64,000 nt of DNA from Streptomyces parvus (GTDB taxonomy: Bacteria > Actinomycetota > Actinomycetes > Streptomycetales > Streptomycetaceae), in contig NZ_BMRY01000011.1 in the NCBI RefSeq assembly GCF_014648875.1, positions 186,001 through 250,000 of the forward strand. The letters run 5' to 3'. The notes beneath the pieces were generated by a model. That model saw nothing but the letters and a program-made list of their open reading frames with translations, made no database searches and was not told the DNA's origin. A program made the translations under genes and the position numbers. This document shows, in pieces, positions 51,029-59,546 of this stretch (the first letter of the stretch is position 1; each line of letters opens with the position of its first letter).

Positions 51029-52315
51029 TCACTTACGGCCGGGCGTCCAGTTCATGCCCCAGCCGTAGGCGGCGTCGATGGTGCGCTGGGGGCTGACGCC
51101 CCGGTCGGGAACGAGGTAGCGGGCCTCGCGCTGCACGGTGAGGTCGCCGCCGTTGTTGGTGATGAGGGCGAGGGCGCAGACGGTGGAGGGCACGGTGCAC
51201 TCGTCGAGGGAGAAGTCGATGGGCGCGCCGTTCTGCGGCTGGAGGGTGACCGTGGCATGGAGATCGGCGAAACTCCGGGCGCCCTCATAGACAGTGACGA
51301 AGATCAGTACGCGCCGGAGCAGGTTCTTGTGGTCGAGGTTGATGGTCATGTTCTCGCCGGTCGAGAGCGCACCGGTGCGATCGTCACCGTCGAGATGGAT
51401 GAAGGGCGGCTGATTCAGAGAACCGAACGCGTTTCCGAGAGCCTGTACGACTCCCTTGCGTCCGTCGGTGAGTTCGTAGAGCGCGCAGAGATCGAGATCG
51501 AGGTCGGCGTGCATGGCGATGGCCCGTCCGAGTTTCGCTCCCCAGCCTGTGAACTGTTTGCGCACTTCCCAGTTGAGGTTGACGCGCAGCGCGCCGGAGG
51601 TGCCGCCCTGCTTGGCGAGCGAGACGGACGGGGCGCTCTTCGTCAGCGTGATCTTGGTCAGCCGTACGGGCTGTGTGACGGGCGGGGCCGCGGGAGCGGG
51701 GGGTTGCGGGGCGACCGGGGCGGCGGCGGGCGCGGGAGCCGGGGCCGGGGCGGCCGGCCGGGAAGCCTGCGGGGCGGGCGGAGCCTGCTGCGGTTCGTCC
51801 ACGGAGATGCCGAAGTCCGTCGCCAGGCCTTCGAGGCCGGTGCTGTATCCCTGCCCGACCGCCCGGAACTTCCAGGCGCCCTGACGGAGATACAGCTCGC
51901 CGAGGATGAAGGCGGTCTCGACCGTGGCGTCCGTGCTGTCGAAGCGGGCCAGCTCCGCGCCGCCCGCCGCGTCGGTGATCCGTACGTAGAGCCCGCTCAC
52001 CCGGCCGAAGCTCCCGCCGTCGGCCGAGGCCGCGACGACGATGCGCTCGATCCCGGGCTCGACCTTCGCGAAGTCGACGACGAGGGTGTCGGTGACCCCG
52101 CCGGGAGCGGTCCGCTTGCCCTCGTGCCGGACCGCTCCGGAGGCGTGGGCCGGCTGGTTGTAGAAGACGAAGTCGGCGTCGCTGCGGACCTTGCCCGCCA
52201 CCAGCAGCAGCGCGGAGGCGTCGACGTCCGGGGCGCCGGGTGCGGCGTGCCAACCCAGTTCGACGCGCACGGCACCGGCCGGCACCGGAATGTTGGTCCC
52301 TTTTTGCATGGTCAT
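51029..52315 (-). CDS. TerD-TerD two-domain stress protein
   Basis: 428 residues. An N-terminal TerD domain (about 1-185, VRVELGWHAA, DVDASALLLVAGKVRSDADFVFYN) and a second (about 240-428, RVNLNWEV, DLDLCALYELTDGRKG) are joined by an Ala/Pro-rich linker of about 50 residues. TerD domains bind calcium and belong to tellurite/stress-resistance systems. It is not in a ter operon here. ATG 52315 is chosen with GGGGGCG upstream. Confidence 0.9.
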   Translation of the reverse strand: MTMQKGTNIPVPAGAVRVELGWHAAPGAPDVDASALLLVAGKVRSDADFVFYNQPAHASGAVRHEGKRTAPGGVTDTLVVDFAKVEPGIERIVVAASADGGSFGRVSGLYVRITDAAGGAELARFDSTDATVETAFILGELYLRQGAWKFRAVGQGYSTGLEGLATDFGISVDEPQQAPPAPQASRPAAPAPAPAPAAAPVAPQPPAPAAPPVTQPVRLTKITLTKSAPSVSLAKQGGTSGALRVNLNWEVRKQFTGWGAKLGRAIAMHADLDLDLCALYELTDGRKGVVQALGNAFGSLNQPPFIHLDGDDRTGALSTGENMTINLDHKNLLRRVLIFVTVYEGARSFADLHATVTLQPQNGAPIDFSLDECTVPSTVCALALITNNGGDLTVQREARYLVPDRGVSPQRTIDAAYGWGMNWTPGRK

Positions 52316-52447
52316 GCTCGCCCCCATCACGAGTCCGGCTGCCCGCAGGCTTTCCCCACAATCTATCCGTCTGTGGCGGGAAAGCCTCCGGGCGCCGACG
52401 CCGTCGCGGACCGGGCGCGTGCTGGGCGGTCCGTGGTGCGGGGTCCG

Positions 52448-53983
52448 CTAGCGGTCCGTGGTGCGCGGAGGCCCTTCGCTCTTCGGAGCGAGGCCGGCGA
52501 GGGCGGCCTCGCGGGGTGTGCCGGCCTTCTCCGGTTCGGGGCTCTCGGCAGGGCCGTTGTGCGTGCTCCACGCGTCCAGGGCGGTACGGCAGGCATGGTC
52601 CAGATGGCGCAGCCGCGAGAAGTCGAGCTCCACAGGCCGGTCCTTCGGGAGGGCCTCCAGGGTGTCCAGAATCAAGGGGAGGCGCAGGAAGGTGGCGCTG
52701 CCGACGAGGGCGACCGTGGTGCGGTCGTCGCGCTCGTCGATGTCGAGGCGGACGGCGGAGGTCTCCCAGGCGGTCTTGATCACCGCCAGTCCGATACCGA
52801 GCAGCACCCCCATGAACATGTCCGTGAGCACGATCGCCAGGGCGGTCACCGCCAGGACCACGGCCTCGCCCCGGTGTTCACGCCAGAGCGGGCGGATGGT
52901 CGTCACGGGGATGAGCTTCGCACCGGCGTGGACGAGGATCCCGGCGAGGGCGGCCACGGGGATCAGACCGAGCACGGCGGGGAACAGGGCCGCGAACAGC
53001 AGCAGCCACACCCCGTGCAGGATCCGTGACGCCTTGGTGCACGCACCTGCCTGGACGTTGGCGGCACTGCGCACGATGACGGCGGTCATGGGCAGTGCGC
53101 CGACGAGGCCGCAGAGGGTGTTGCCCGTCCCCTGCGCGATGAGTTCCTTGTTGTAGTGCGTGCGTGGACCGTCGTGCATCCGGTCCACGGCGGCGGCGCT
53201 GAAAAGGGATTCGGCCGAGGCGATGAGCGTGAATGCGAGAATGACGCCGAGGAGACCGACGTCGGCGAGCAGACCGAAGTCGTCCAGGCCCGTCAGCCGC
53301 AGCGAGTCGATCAGCCCCTGGACCTCGATGGAAGCGACGGGCAGGTCGAACACGGCCACCGCCAGGATGGCCAGTCCCACGGCCACCAGCGGCCCGGGGA
53401 GCATCTGGGGCAGCCGCCCGGGAAGCCGCTTCCACAGGATCAGGACGGCGATGGCACCCGCGCCGACCGCGCAGGAGGAGATCGCCGGGGCTCCGGTGAT
53501 CCGGGTGAGCAGGTCCGGCAGCCCGGTCAGGTTGTCGAGACCGCCGCCGGGAGCGGACACCCCGGCCATGGCGTAGAGCTGGCTGCTGATCAGTACGAGA
53601 CCGATGCCGGCGAGCATGCCGTGGACGACCGCGGTCGAGATGGCGCGGAACCACCGGCCGAAGCCGACGAGTCCCAGCCCGACCTGGAGTATTCCGGTCG
53701 TCAGGACGAGGATGCCGAGCGCCGCGACGCCATGGTCGGTGACGGCCTCGTACACCAGGACGGTGAGCCCGGCGGCCGGACCGCTGACCTGGAGCGAGGA
53801 GCCCGGCATCGCGCCTGCGACCAGTCCGCCGACGATGCCCGTGACCAGGCCCAGTTCGGCGGGGACACCGGAGGCGACCGCGATCCCCACACAGAGGGGG
53901 ACGGCTACGAGGAAGACCACGATCGAGGCGAGGATGTCGCGGGACAGGACGTCCGGGCGTAAGCGGAGGTGGGGAGAGAACAT
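52448..53983 (-). CDS. SulP-family anion transporter with STAS domain (copy 2)
   Basis: 511 residues. Same family and closely similar to the SulP at 34 kb over the whole membrane part (PLCVGIAVASGVPAELGLVTG, RMHDGPRTHYNKELIAQG, MTAVIVRSAANVQAG) and STAS end (VELDFSRLRHLDHAC), plus a 35-residue Pro/Glu tail. The carbonic anhydrase gene lies 79 bp upstream on the same strand. ATG 53983 with AGGAG about 11 nt upstream is taken. Likely bicarbonate transport. Confidence 0.9.
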   Translation of the reverse strand: MFSPHLRLRPDVLSRDILASIVVFLVAVPLCVGIAVASGVPAELGLVTGIVGGLVAGAMPGSSLQVSGPAAGLTVLVYEAVTDHGVAALGILVLTTGILQVGLGLVGFGRWFRAISTAVVHGMLAGIGLVLISSQLYAMAGVSAPGGGLDNLTGLPDLLTRITGAPAISSCAVGAGAIAVLILWKRLPGRLPQMLPGPLVAVGLAILAVAVFDLPVASIEVQGLIDSLRLTGLDDFGLLADVGLLGVILAFTLIASAESLFSAAAVDRMHDGPRTHYNKELIAQGTGNTLCGLVGALPMTAVIVRSAANVQAGACTKASRILHGVWLLLFAALFPAVLGLIPVAALAGILVHAGAKLIPVTTIRPLWREHRGEAVVLAVTALAIVLTDMFMGVLLGIGLAVIKTAWETSAVRLDIDERDDRTTVALVGSATFLRLPLILDTLEALPKDRPVELDFSRLRHLDHACRTALDAWSTHNGPAESPEPEKAGTPREAALAGLAPKSEGPPRTTDR

Positions 53984-54062
53984 GAGAGCTTCAGCTCCTA
54001 GGAGTGGGGGGGGACAGCGGGTGTCGGCGGAGCTGCCCGCCGTGCTCACCCTCGGGTAGCTG

Positions 54063-54662
54063 TCACAGGGAGGAGAAGGTTCCGGTGAACGGGTCGTGGA
54101 TCTGCACGGCGCCGGTGTGCACCTCGTAGTACCAGGCGTGCAGGCCGAGCCGGCCCTCGCGCGCGGCCTGGTTCACACACGGGTAGTCGCGCAACGTGTT
54201 CAGCTGCGCCACCGCGTGACTCTGTACGGGCTGTTCGCAGTCGGGGCCGAAGTCGCCGTAGCCGCGGGGGCCGTCCGGCGGGGGGCATCTGCTCAGCCAG
54301 CCGCGCACCGCCGGCAGGGTCCGCAGATCGTCCCCCCGGGCCAGGGCTCCGACGGCCCCGCAGTGGGAGTGCCCGCAGAGGATGATGTCGGACACCTCCA
54401 GCACGCGGACTGCGTACTCGATCGTCGCCATCTCGCTCGTGGGCGCGTCCGGATCGTAGGGCGGGACGATGTTCCCGGCCGTGCGCATCTCGAAGAGTTC
54501 GCCGGGGTCGGAGTCGGTCAGCAGGGTGGGGACCACCCTGGAGTCGGAGCAGGTGATGAACATGGCGGAGGGCTTCTGGCCGCCCTCGAAGCTCCGGAGG
54601 TCACGGCCCGCTCCGCCGCAGCGGGAAGGGAAGGCGCGGGCGTGGTCGATGAGTTGTCGCAC
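54063..54662 (-). CDS. Beta-class carbonic anhydrase (copy 2)
   Basis: 199 residues from GTG 54662 with GGAGG 8 nt upstream. Aligns end to end with the 33-kb copy: C38 and D40 in CSDSR, HSHCG zinc ligands, and end HAWYYEVHTGAV. It carries extra cysteines (C15 and two near 140-155). First gene of the second carbonic anhydrase-SulP pair. Confidence 0.92.
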   Translation of the reverse strand: MRQLIDHARAFPSRCGGAGRDLRSFEGGQKPSAMFITCSDSRVVPTLLTDSDPGELFEMRTAGNIVPPYDPDAPTSEMATIEYAVRVLEVSDIILCGHSHCGAVGALARGDDLRTLPAVRGWLSRCPPPDGPRGYGDFGPDCEQPVQSHAVAQLNTLRDYPCVNQAAREGRLGLHAWYYEVHTGAVQIHDPFTGTFSSL

Positions 54663-55022
54663 AGGAGAGTCCTCCCTGAGGAAGTTTACGTGTGGTGTGT
54701 CGCGCGGGCGCGTTCGCAGCCGCTCGCAACCGGGCCCTCGTGGCACACGGAGGCCCGGACCCACGGGGGATCAGTGGGTGTGTTCGTGCCGCGGGGCAGG
54801 AGGGGTGTTCCCTCCTCCGTGCCCGCTGGTGCGATGGAGCACTGCCTGGTCCCCGGGCGAGGGCCGTGGCGGCCGTCCGGCCGCTCACGGAACCCCCGAC
54901 ACCCGGGAGCCGTGGGGATGAGTCTCCGGGAGGGCGATGAGGCAGCGGTGAGACAGCGGTGAGACTGTTCTCATCGGCCTCGGCGGTCCGTGTCCGCCGG
55001 GCGGACCCGCCCGCTCGGGAGG
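54663..55022. other. Intergenic region between carbonic anhydrase 2 and the response regulator
   Basis: 360 bp with no convincing gene. It contains the upstream region of the carbonic anhydrase gene and a short tandem repeat, CAGCGGTGAGA twice at about 54942-54964. Nothing else recognisable. Confidence 0.5.
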
Positions 55023-55682
55023 TCAGGCCCGCAGCCGGTATCCCACGCCACGTACGGTCTGGACCCGGTCGGCACCGATCTTGCGCCGCAGGTAGCGGAT
55101 GTAGACGTCGACGATGTTCGACCCCGGGTCGTAATCGAACCCCCATACCTGGCTGAGCAGTTGCTCCCGGGACAACACCCGTTCGGGATTGCGCATGAGG
55201 GTCTCGGCGAGGGCGAACTCCCGGGCGGACAGGTCGGTGACGCGTTGACCCACCTGGGCACGCCGGGTCCTGAGGTCCAGGACCAGATCCCCCACTCTCA
55301 GCAGGAAGTTCTCCGGCGGCTCCTCCCTGCGCAGTCGCAGCCGGACCCGGGCCAGCAGCTCGTCGAAGGCGAACGGTTTGACCATGTAGTCGTCGGCTCC
55401 GCTCTCCAGGCCCGCCACGATGTCGCTCACACTGTCACGAGCGGTGAGGATGACGACGGGCAGTGTGACCCGTGCCTTCCGCAACTTTCGCAGCACGGTC
55501 AGCCCGTCGTCGCCGGGCAGTCCGAGGTCGAGGATGAGGAGGTCGAAGTCCCGGCTGCGGGCGTGCTCGTAGGCGGCGGCGCCGTCGGCGACGACCCGGG
55601 TGACGTACCCGCTACGGCGCAGGCCTTTTTCGACGAAGGCGGCGATTCGCGCCTCGTCCTCGGCTATCAGAATCCTGCTCAA
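55023..55682 (-). CDS. OmpR/PhoB-family response regulator
   Basis: 219 residues from TTG 55682 with AAGGAA 6 nt upstream. Receiver domain with acidic pocket AEDEA, phospho-acceptor Asp in LLILDLGLP, T-loop LTARDS and switch Lys in VKPF. Winged-helix output domain (VLSREQLLSQVWG, VDVYIRYLRRKIG, VRGVGYRLR). Its start lies 71 bp inside the kinase gene, which should tie their translation. Regulon not evident. Confidence 0.92.
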   Translation of the reverse strand: MSRILIAEDEARIAAFVEKGLRRSGYVTRVVADGAAAYEHARSRDFDLLILDLGLPGDDGLTVLRKLRKARVTLPVVILTARDSVSDIVAGLESGADDYMVKPFAFDELLARVRLRLRREEPPENFLLRVGDLVLDLRTRRAQVGQRVTDLSAREFALAETLMRNPERVLSREQLLSQVWGFDYDPGSNIVDVYIRYLRRKIGADRVQTVRGVGYRLRA

Positions 55683-57111
55683 AGGGGGTTCCTTCGGTCG
55701 TGGGGTGCAGTGCGGGAAGGTCGATGACGAATCTCGCGCCGCCCTCGGGGACCTCCTCGACGCGCACGGCACCGTCGTGCGCCTGGGCGATCTCGCGGAC
55801 CAGCGCGAGCCCCAGGCCGATACCGGTGGCGGCACGGCCGGGGACCGCGGTGCCGCCCTGGTAGAAACACTGAAAGATCCGCTCGCGGTCCTCCGGGGCC
55901 ACACCGGGCCCGGTGTCCGCCACCCACAGCAGCACCCGGCCGCGCAGAAGGCGCGACCCGATCTCGATGACGTCGCCCTCATCAGTGTGGCTGACCGCGT
56001 TGGCCGCGAGCTGCATCAGCGCCTGGGTGACTCGCTGTCCGTCCAGGTGCACATGGACGTCGGCGACCTCGGCCACGGTCCAGTGCCGCCGCCCCAGCGC
56101 CTGCGCCTTGGCCGCCGCGTCGACCACGAGGTCGGTCAGGCTGGTCTGGCCGAGGGTGAGGAAGTCGGGGCGCTCGGCCCGGGCCAGGAGCAGCAGATCG
56201 TCCACGATCCGTCTCATCCGGTCCAGTTCGTCGAAGAGCAGGGCCCGGGTCTGGCGGTGGCGACTGCCGGCATCCTCGTCCATGAGCTCAAGGTGCCCCC
56301 GCAGGACCGTGATGGGGGTCCGCAGTTCGTGCGCCACCTCGTCCAGGAAGCGGCGTTGCGCGGTGAAGGCGCCGGACAGGCGGTCGAGCATGTGGTTGAA
56401 CGTCTCGGCCAGGGCGGCCACGTCATCGCTCCCCCGCACCGGCAGCCGCTGGCTCAGGTCCGTCTCGCTGATCCGCTCGGCCGTCTGCCGGACGAGCCGG
56501 ATCGGGGCCAGGACCCGGCCCGCGACCAGCCAGCTCGCCAGCCCCGCGACCACCAGGGCGAAGCAGCCCGAGGCCAGCAGCAGCCGCGCCATGTGGCGCT
56601 CCTGGCGCAACTCCTGGTCCCGGAAGGACAGCAGGACGAGCCGGGTGTCGGCGTGGTCGCCCGCCATCTGCACCGGGACGACGCCGTAGCGGACCTTGCC
56701 CGCCGGGGAGTCGAGCCATCGGATACGGGTGTCCGCCGTACGTGCCATCAGGGCCACGACCGTCGGGTCCCGGTCCAGACGTGCGGGAGCCGGGCCCGGG
56801 CTGCGCCGGTCCGCCCGCCCGTCGACGACGCTGAAGAAGGCGCTGTTGTGCTCGGGGCGGTGGACCGCCATGAACGCGGTCAGCAACGCTGCTCCCGTGG
56901 TGAAACGCTCACCGGTGTACGGGTCACGGGAGGTGCGGGCGAACGTGCGCAGCTTGTCGGCCTCGGACAGGAGCCGTGCGTCGACCTGACGGTCCAGTTC
57001 CGCCTGCCAGACGATCGTGATGCCGAAGGTGGGCACGGCCAGGGCCGCGCCCAGCAGCAGGAGCATCCAGCCGACGATGCGGGAGCGCGCGCTGACGGTG
57101 CGCCCGATCAT
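55612..57111 (-). CDS. Sensor histidine kinase
   Basis: 499 residues. First membrane helix about 15-40, a 120-residue extracellular sensor, second helix about 175-200, HAMP (RVLAPIRLVRQTAERI), phospho-acceptor His in DEVAHELRTPI, N-box QLAANAVSHT, and G-boxes DTGPGV and GIGLGLALV. ATG 57111 is chosen because it overlaps the upstream stop codon (TGATG), a sign of coupled translation. The last 24 codons overlap the response regulator gene. Confidence 0.92.
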   Translation of the reverse strand: MIGRTVSARSRIVGWMLLLLGAALAVPTFGITIVWQAELDRQVDARLLSEADKLRTFARTSRDPYTGERFTTGAALLTAFMAVHRPEHNSAFFSVVDGRADRRSPGPAPARLDRDPTVVALMARTADTRIRWLDSPAGKVRYGVVPVQMAGDHADTRLVLLSFRDQELRQERHMARLLLASGCFALVVAGLASWLVAGRVLAPIRLVRQTAERISETDLSQRLPVRGSDDVAALAETFNHMLDRLSGAFTAQRRFLDEVAHELRTPITVLRGHLELMDEDAGSRHRQTRALLFDELDRMRRIVDDLLLLARAERPDFLTLGQTSLTDLVVDAAAKAQALGRRHWTVAEVADVHVHLDGQRVTQALMQLAANAVSHTDEGDVIEIGSRLLRGRVLLWVADTGPGVAPEDRERIFQCFYQGGTAVPGRAATGIGLGLALVREIAQAHDGAVRVEEVPEGGARFVIDLPALHPTTEGTPFEQDSDSRGRGANRRLRRKRPAP

Positions 57112-57593
57112 CAGTCGTCCCACTCGTCGCCCGCATCCCCCCGATGGCCGGGGGGCACTTCCCCGTCGTCGTCCTCGTCGTCCTGCTCGTCCTCGTCGTC
57201 CAGATCGTCGTCGTCCACCTCACCCCGTGGAGCCCGCGACGCGGCCTCGTCATCGCCGGCGATGGGTGAGCCCCCCTCATGCCCGCTGCCTCCGGGGCCC
57301 TCTCGGGATTCGTCCGTCGCGTCCTCGGCTGCGGGCGGGGGCGAGGGGGACACGGGCCGGCCACCCGAAGAGGTCCGGCTCGCATCGGGCAGGGGGGCGG
57401 GCGGTACCGCCGTGGGACGGGCGGGGCCGGGGGCAGCGGTGGACGACGGCGTCGGGCCGTGCAGAACGGGCACGACCACCGCCGGCCCCATGGAGGGCGG
57501 CACACTCTGCCCGGGCCATAGCCAGACGGTCAGCAACACCAAGGATCCCGCGCCACATCCCGCTAATACCGACCCCATCCCTCGCCACAGCAT
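57111..57593 (-). CDS. Acidic-tailed single-pass membrane protein in the two-component operon
   Basis: 160 residues from ATG 57593 (start uncertain; GTG 57731 is an in-frame alternative). One membrane helix (VLAGCGAGSLVLLTVWLW, about 8-27), a Pro/Ser/Thr-rich stretch, and a very acidic end with about 20 Asp/Glu (VDDDDLDDEDEQDDEDDDGE region) before PPGHRGDAGDEWDD. Its stop overlaps the kinase start (TGATG). The acidic domain would face outside and could bind cations or a cationic peptide, making it a candidate accessory sensor. No family recognised. Confidence 0.65.
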   Translation of the reverse strand: MLWRGMGSVLAGCGAGSLVLLTVWLWPGQSVPPSMGPAVVVPVLHGPTPSSTAAPGPARPTAVPPAPLPDASRTSSGGRPVSPSPPPAAEDATDESREGPGGSGHEGGSPIAGDDEAASRAPRGEVDDDDLDDEDEQDDEDDDGEVPPGHRGDAGDEWDD

Positions 57594-57985
57594 CCGACCA
57601 TTCTGCCTTCGCCCGCCCCTGGAAGCGGACTTGAGGAGAGCATTCTCATCTTCGGGCGACGACTCCCGTCCGCATCCCGCGACAGCACCGCCCTGCGAGC
57701 CGCCGCAAAGCGCCCCATACTCCGGCTCCACCCGTGTTCATCAGTGCCTTCGCGTGCATCGTGAGAGCGTGCGCGAGTCGCGCGCCGCTACGCCCGCGGT
57801 ACTGGTCCGGCACAACTCGATCGAGCCGAATGAGCCCCGCGGGAGTCCGGTTCTCATGGTTCGGCATTGCCATTCATTGACAGACGCTCAAGCGCGCTTT
57901 TACATTCGGCCAGCGGGTCGAGGGAGAATTCCGTTACTCGGCCCGGCACCGCGAGTACCTTCCGCACCCATCACCGGAGGACCTC
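57594..57985. other. Divergent intergenic region between the two-component operon and the RiPP-like operon
   Basis: 392 bp. The part from 57840 to 57930 is AT-richer and holds a good promoter for the peptide operon. The left part may code for an extended N-terminus of the acidic protein if GTG 57731 is used. Confidence 0.6.
57877..57906 (+). promoter_or_regulatory. Promoter of the RiPP-like operon
   Basis: TTGACA (57877-57882) and TACATT (57901-57906) are separated by 18 nt, a strong match to the housekeeping-type consensus. The expected transcript start near 57913 leaves a leader of about 70 nt before the precursor ATG at 57986. Confidence 0.65.
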
Positions 57986-58141
57986 ATGGAACAGCTGATC
58001 GAGAAGATGACCCAGGACCGCGTCTGGCAGAATTGGCTCGCCGCCAACTCCGCCCAGGGGTCCGCGAAGAACGGATGCATCAGCGCCGCACCCAAGAGCG
58101 GTTGCATCAGTGCCGCACCGAAGTCCGGCTGTATTTCCTGA
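57986..58141 (+). CDS. Putative RiPP precursor peptide with three GCIS repeats
   Basis: 51 residues with a strong ribosome site (GGAGGA 6-7 nt before ATG). The first 29 residues look like a leader (MEQLIEKMTQDRVWQNWLAA, helical and Trp-rich). The remainder is a 9-residue repeat, GCISAAPKS, present twice in full and a third time as a terminal GCIS, giving Cys at 31, 40 and 49. Each Cys is preceded by K-(N/S)-G and followed by Ile-Ser. Leader plus repeated core is the form of a multi-core RiPP precursor. The genes downstream encode an adenylating enzyme, a small DxxWH protein and an exporter. No known RiPP class was recognised. Confidence 0.78.
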   Translation: MEQLIEKMTQDRVWQNWLAANSAQGSAKNGCISAAPKSGCISAAPKSGCIS

Positions 58142-58146
58142 TCCAC

Positions 58147-58217
58147 TGCGGGGCGCCCGGGGCCGTGTCTGCCGGAGCTCGCCCAGCCACCGCGGCGCGT
58201 CCTCGGGCGTCCCCGCA
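58147..58217 (+). terminator. Long hairpin between precursor and first enzyme gene (likely attenuator)
   Basis: TGCGGGGCGCCCG (58147-58159) pairs with CGGGCGTCCCCGCA (58204-58217) apart from one bulged T. It starts 5 bp after the precursor stop. Such hairpins after precursor genes often reduce readthrough or stabilise the upstream message, giving more peptide than enzyme. Confidence 0.5.
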
Positions 58218-58272
58218 CGGACTCTCTCATAGCCCAAATTTCTCCAGCTGTGCGAAAAATGAGAGGGAATTA

Positions 58273-59514
58273 ATGAAAGGCCAGCCGACCGACGAGGTCA
58301 TCGACCTCATACGCGACATACCGATCTACCAGGAGTCCTTGGCCAAGGGCCACTTCCCCGTGCTCGACAAAGCGGAGATCGCCCGCGGGTTCCCCGGCAA
58401 CTGGATGACGCCCCGACTGGCCGCGGCGTTGGAGAACGGCGAGGCGGAGTTCGTTCTGTCCACCGGCACCAACCACGCCCGGATGCGGATCATACGACCG
58501 CCGTTCTTCCTGCTCCGCTCGTACTACGAACTGTGGCGCGGCCACCCCGACATCGGCGGGACCTGGGACTCGGGCTGTCCCCGCGTCTCCCTGACCACGG
58601 TCCTCGCGACGGAGCACGTGGCACGGGTCAACGCGGCCCGTCGCGGTGTCGAACGCGAGCGGGTGTCGAGCCTGGCCGACCGCCGGCTGGACGAGCGCAC
58701 CTGCTATCTCAACCTCCGCCTGGATCCGGCGCGGTGGGACCGCCAGGACGTCCTGCGGATGCTCCGCGAGATCGACCAGGTCCGGTCCGCACATCCGCAG
58801 GGTCAGTACCATCTCGACTGCTCCGGCTATCACTTGGCGCATCTCGTCCGAAAGGCCGAGGCGTGGGGCCTGGGGAACGCGTTCCCGGAGCCGGCCAGCA
58901 TCATCCACGCCTATGAGTACACCCCGGTGAACGTGCGGCGCTTCCTGCACCAACGCTTCGCCTGCCCGGTCATCGACCTGTTCGGCAGTACGGAGTTGGG
59001 CTATCTGTACTACAGCGACCGGGAGGGAAGGTACTGGCCGCATCTCGACGGGATGAGCGTCGAACTGCATCCGGTGGCCCCCGGAAGCACGATCCATCAA
59101 CTCGTCGTCACCAGTGTGCGCAATCCCCACATGCCGCTCGTCCGCTACGGGTCGGGCGATTGTGTGCGCACCCTGGACGGCACGCCGGACCCCGCGGGAA
59201 TCGTCCAGTTCTGCGGCCGGCTCAAGGAATTGCTCCCCACACCGAACGGACCCGTCGCCCAGGGCGACCTCGACCGGCGCATCGCGGCTGTATCCCCCCG
59301 TATCTTCCTGCACCAACTCCGCCTCCACGGCGAAGCGGAGGCCACTCTCCTCCACACGACGTTCACCGGCGAACCGCTCGGAAAGTCCGAGACCGATTCG
59401 CTACGGCAGAGCACCGCCGAACTGACCGGGCGGAACTGCCGGGTCGAACACCGCACCCGTATCCCCATCGGGCCCTCAGGCAAGTACGCCTGGCTCACCT
59501 CCCACCGCACCTGA
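58273..59514 (+). CDS. ANL-superfamily adenylating enzyme (PaaK-like)
   Basis: 413 residues, GAGAGGG 7 nt before the ATG. Adenylation motifs can be followed in order: phosphate loop S63-T-G-T-N-H, FGSTELGYLYY with E241, YGSGD with D296, the GRLKELLPTPNGPV hinge, and a C-terminal catalytic lysine K404 in GPSGKYAW. It is short and resembles phenylacetate-CoA ligase/F390-synthetase relatives more than NRPS domains; there is no carrier domain. It should activate a carboxylate as an acyl-AMP, possibly passing it to a Cys or Lys of the adjacent peptide, or activating the peptide C-terminus. The substrate is unknown. Confidence 0.8.
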   Translation: MKGQPTDEVIDLIRDIPIYQESLAKGHFPVLDKAEIARGFPGNWMTPRLAAALENGEAEFVLSTGTNHARMRIIRPPFFLLRSYYELWRGHPDIGGTWDSGCPRVSLTTVLATEHVARVNAARRGVERERVSSLADRRLDERTCYLNLRLDPARWDRQDVLRMLREIDQVRSAHPQGQYHLDCSGYHLAHLVRKAEAWGLGNAFPEPASIIHAYEYTPVNVRRFLHQRFACPVIDLFGSTELGYLYYSDREGRYWPHLDGMSVELHPVAPGSTIHQLVVTSVRNPHMPLVRYGSGDCVRTLDGTPDPAGIVQFCGRLKELLPTPNGPVAQGDLDRRIAAVSPRIFLHQLRLHGEAEATLLHTTFTGEPLGKSETDSLRQSTAELTGRNCRVEHRTRIPIGPSGKYAWLTSHRT

Positions 59515-59546
59515 CGGCCACCGCCCTCCCTCCGGAAAAGGATTCC

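Noticed and set aside
55600..59514. Single open frame of about 1300 codons spanning the two-component region and the ligase
   Set aside because: Only the part from ATG 58273 has a ribosome site and recognisable domains. Upstream the frame is the antisense shadow of the kinase and acidic-protein genes and reads low-complexity Arg/Pro/Gly.
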